64,000 nt of DNA, taken from the NCBI GenBank assembly GCA_014706295.1, contig JACSVZ010000002.1, positions 50,556,717 through 50,620,716 of the forward strand. Reading direction: 5' to 3'. Within the stretch, counting starts at the first letter, position 1; each line of letters opens with the position of its first letter. Below are positions 63,801-64,000 of the stretch, one piece after another. This DNA is from Lycocorax pyrrhopterus obiensis (Eukaryota; Chordata; Aves; Passeriformes; Paradisaeidae). Under the pieces are notes generated by a model. That model made no database searches. It had not been told where the DNA came from and saw only the letters and a list, made by a program, of their open reading frames with translations. The position numbers and the translations under genes are program-made.

Positions 63801-64000
63801 TGAAGCAGCAGGCAGTTACCTTGAAGCAAGTTGGTGGATGAATTGACTGCATGCTAGCTGTTTTTTTCCTCATTATCAGTGAAAGTAGGCTGAGCTACCC
63901 TGCACTCAGAGTGTCTCTCTGCACTGCAAAAGGAAGGAGAGCAGCAGAGCTCAAGCTGTGGAGCTCTGAATGCCAAACTACTAACATATATAATGAAGTG

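Larger units (their letters stand above)
53995..64000 (-). other. CNTNAP2: Intronic or upstream CNTNAP2 DNA to the end of the window
   Basis: No exon of CNTNAP2 was recognised. Contents are a short duplication at 58857-58910, the TATCC microsatellite (60321-60365), a C-rich tract (60445-60477), a perfect 24-bp palindrome (60859-60882), and a 3' segment at about 63280-63670 with scattered CpG and an open minus frame of unknown meaning. Confidence 0.55.

Overview
The window reads as vertebrate nuclear DNA, most likely from a bird. It is AT-rich and intronic in character, has no long intact gene in one piece, and carries CR1 LINE fragments that end in the typical sauropsid CR1 3' end (positions 46211-47187, 53258-53994 and 34001-34130). 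A non-avian reptile cannot be excluded from the repeats alone.

The one protein gene I can prove is CNTNAP2 (contactin-associated protein-like 2, Caspr2), on the minus strand. Its last three coding exons are present with clean splice sites and compatible phases: 30074-29844 (end of the fourth laminin-G domain and the start of the juxtamembrane linker), 15425-15354 (linker) and 14328-14129 (transmembrane helix, cytoplasmic tail, stop). They correspond to human exons 22, 23 and 24. The exons join at split codons without a frame break and end in the family's C-terminal PDZ ligand EWLI. The 5' part of the gene lies beyond position 64000, or its next exon is hidden in the right half. I did not find exon 21.

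Layout: 1 to about 9070 is 3' flanking DNA with an old CR1 piece and simple repeats; about 9070-14128 is the probable 3' UTR (end inferred); 14329-15353 is the last intron, with an exact 47-bp tandem duplication; 15426-29843 is the next intron; 30075-64000 is intron upstream of exon 22. This upstream part holds a minisatellite, CR1 copies, a possible LTR remnant, a TATCC microsatellite and a C20 tract.

The main item for follow-up is a compact CpG island at about 42700-43340, deep inside the gene. On the gene's own strand it holds GC boxes, a strong splice donor (42889/42888) and an open frame that joins exon 22 in phase. It looks like an internal promoter with an alternative first exon for a short, membrane-anchored Caspr2 form that lacks nearly all of the ectodomain. 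The island is visible in the sequence; its use as a promoter and the splice join are inferences that need transcript data.
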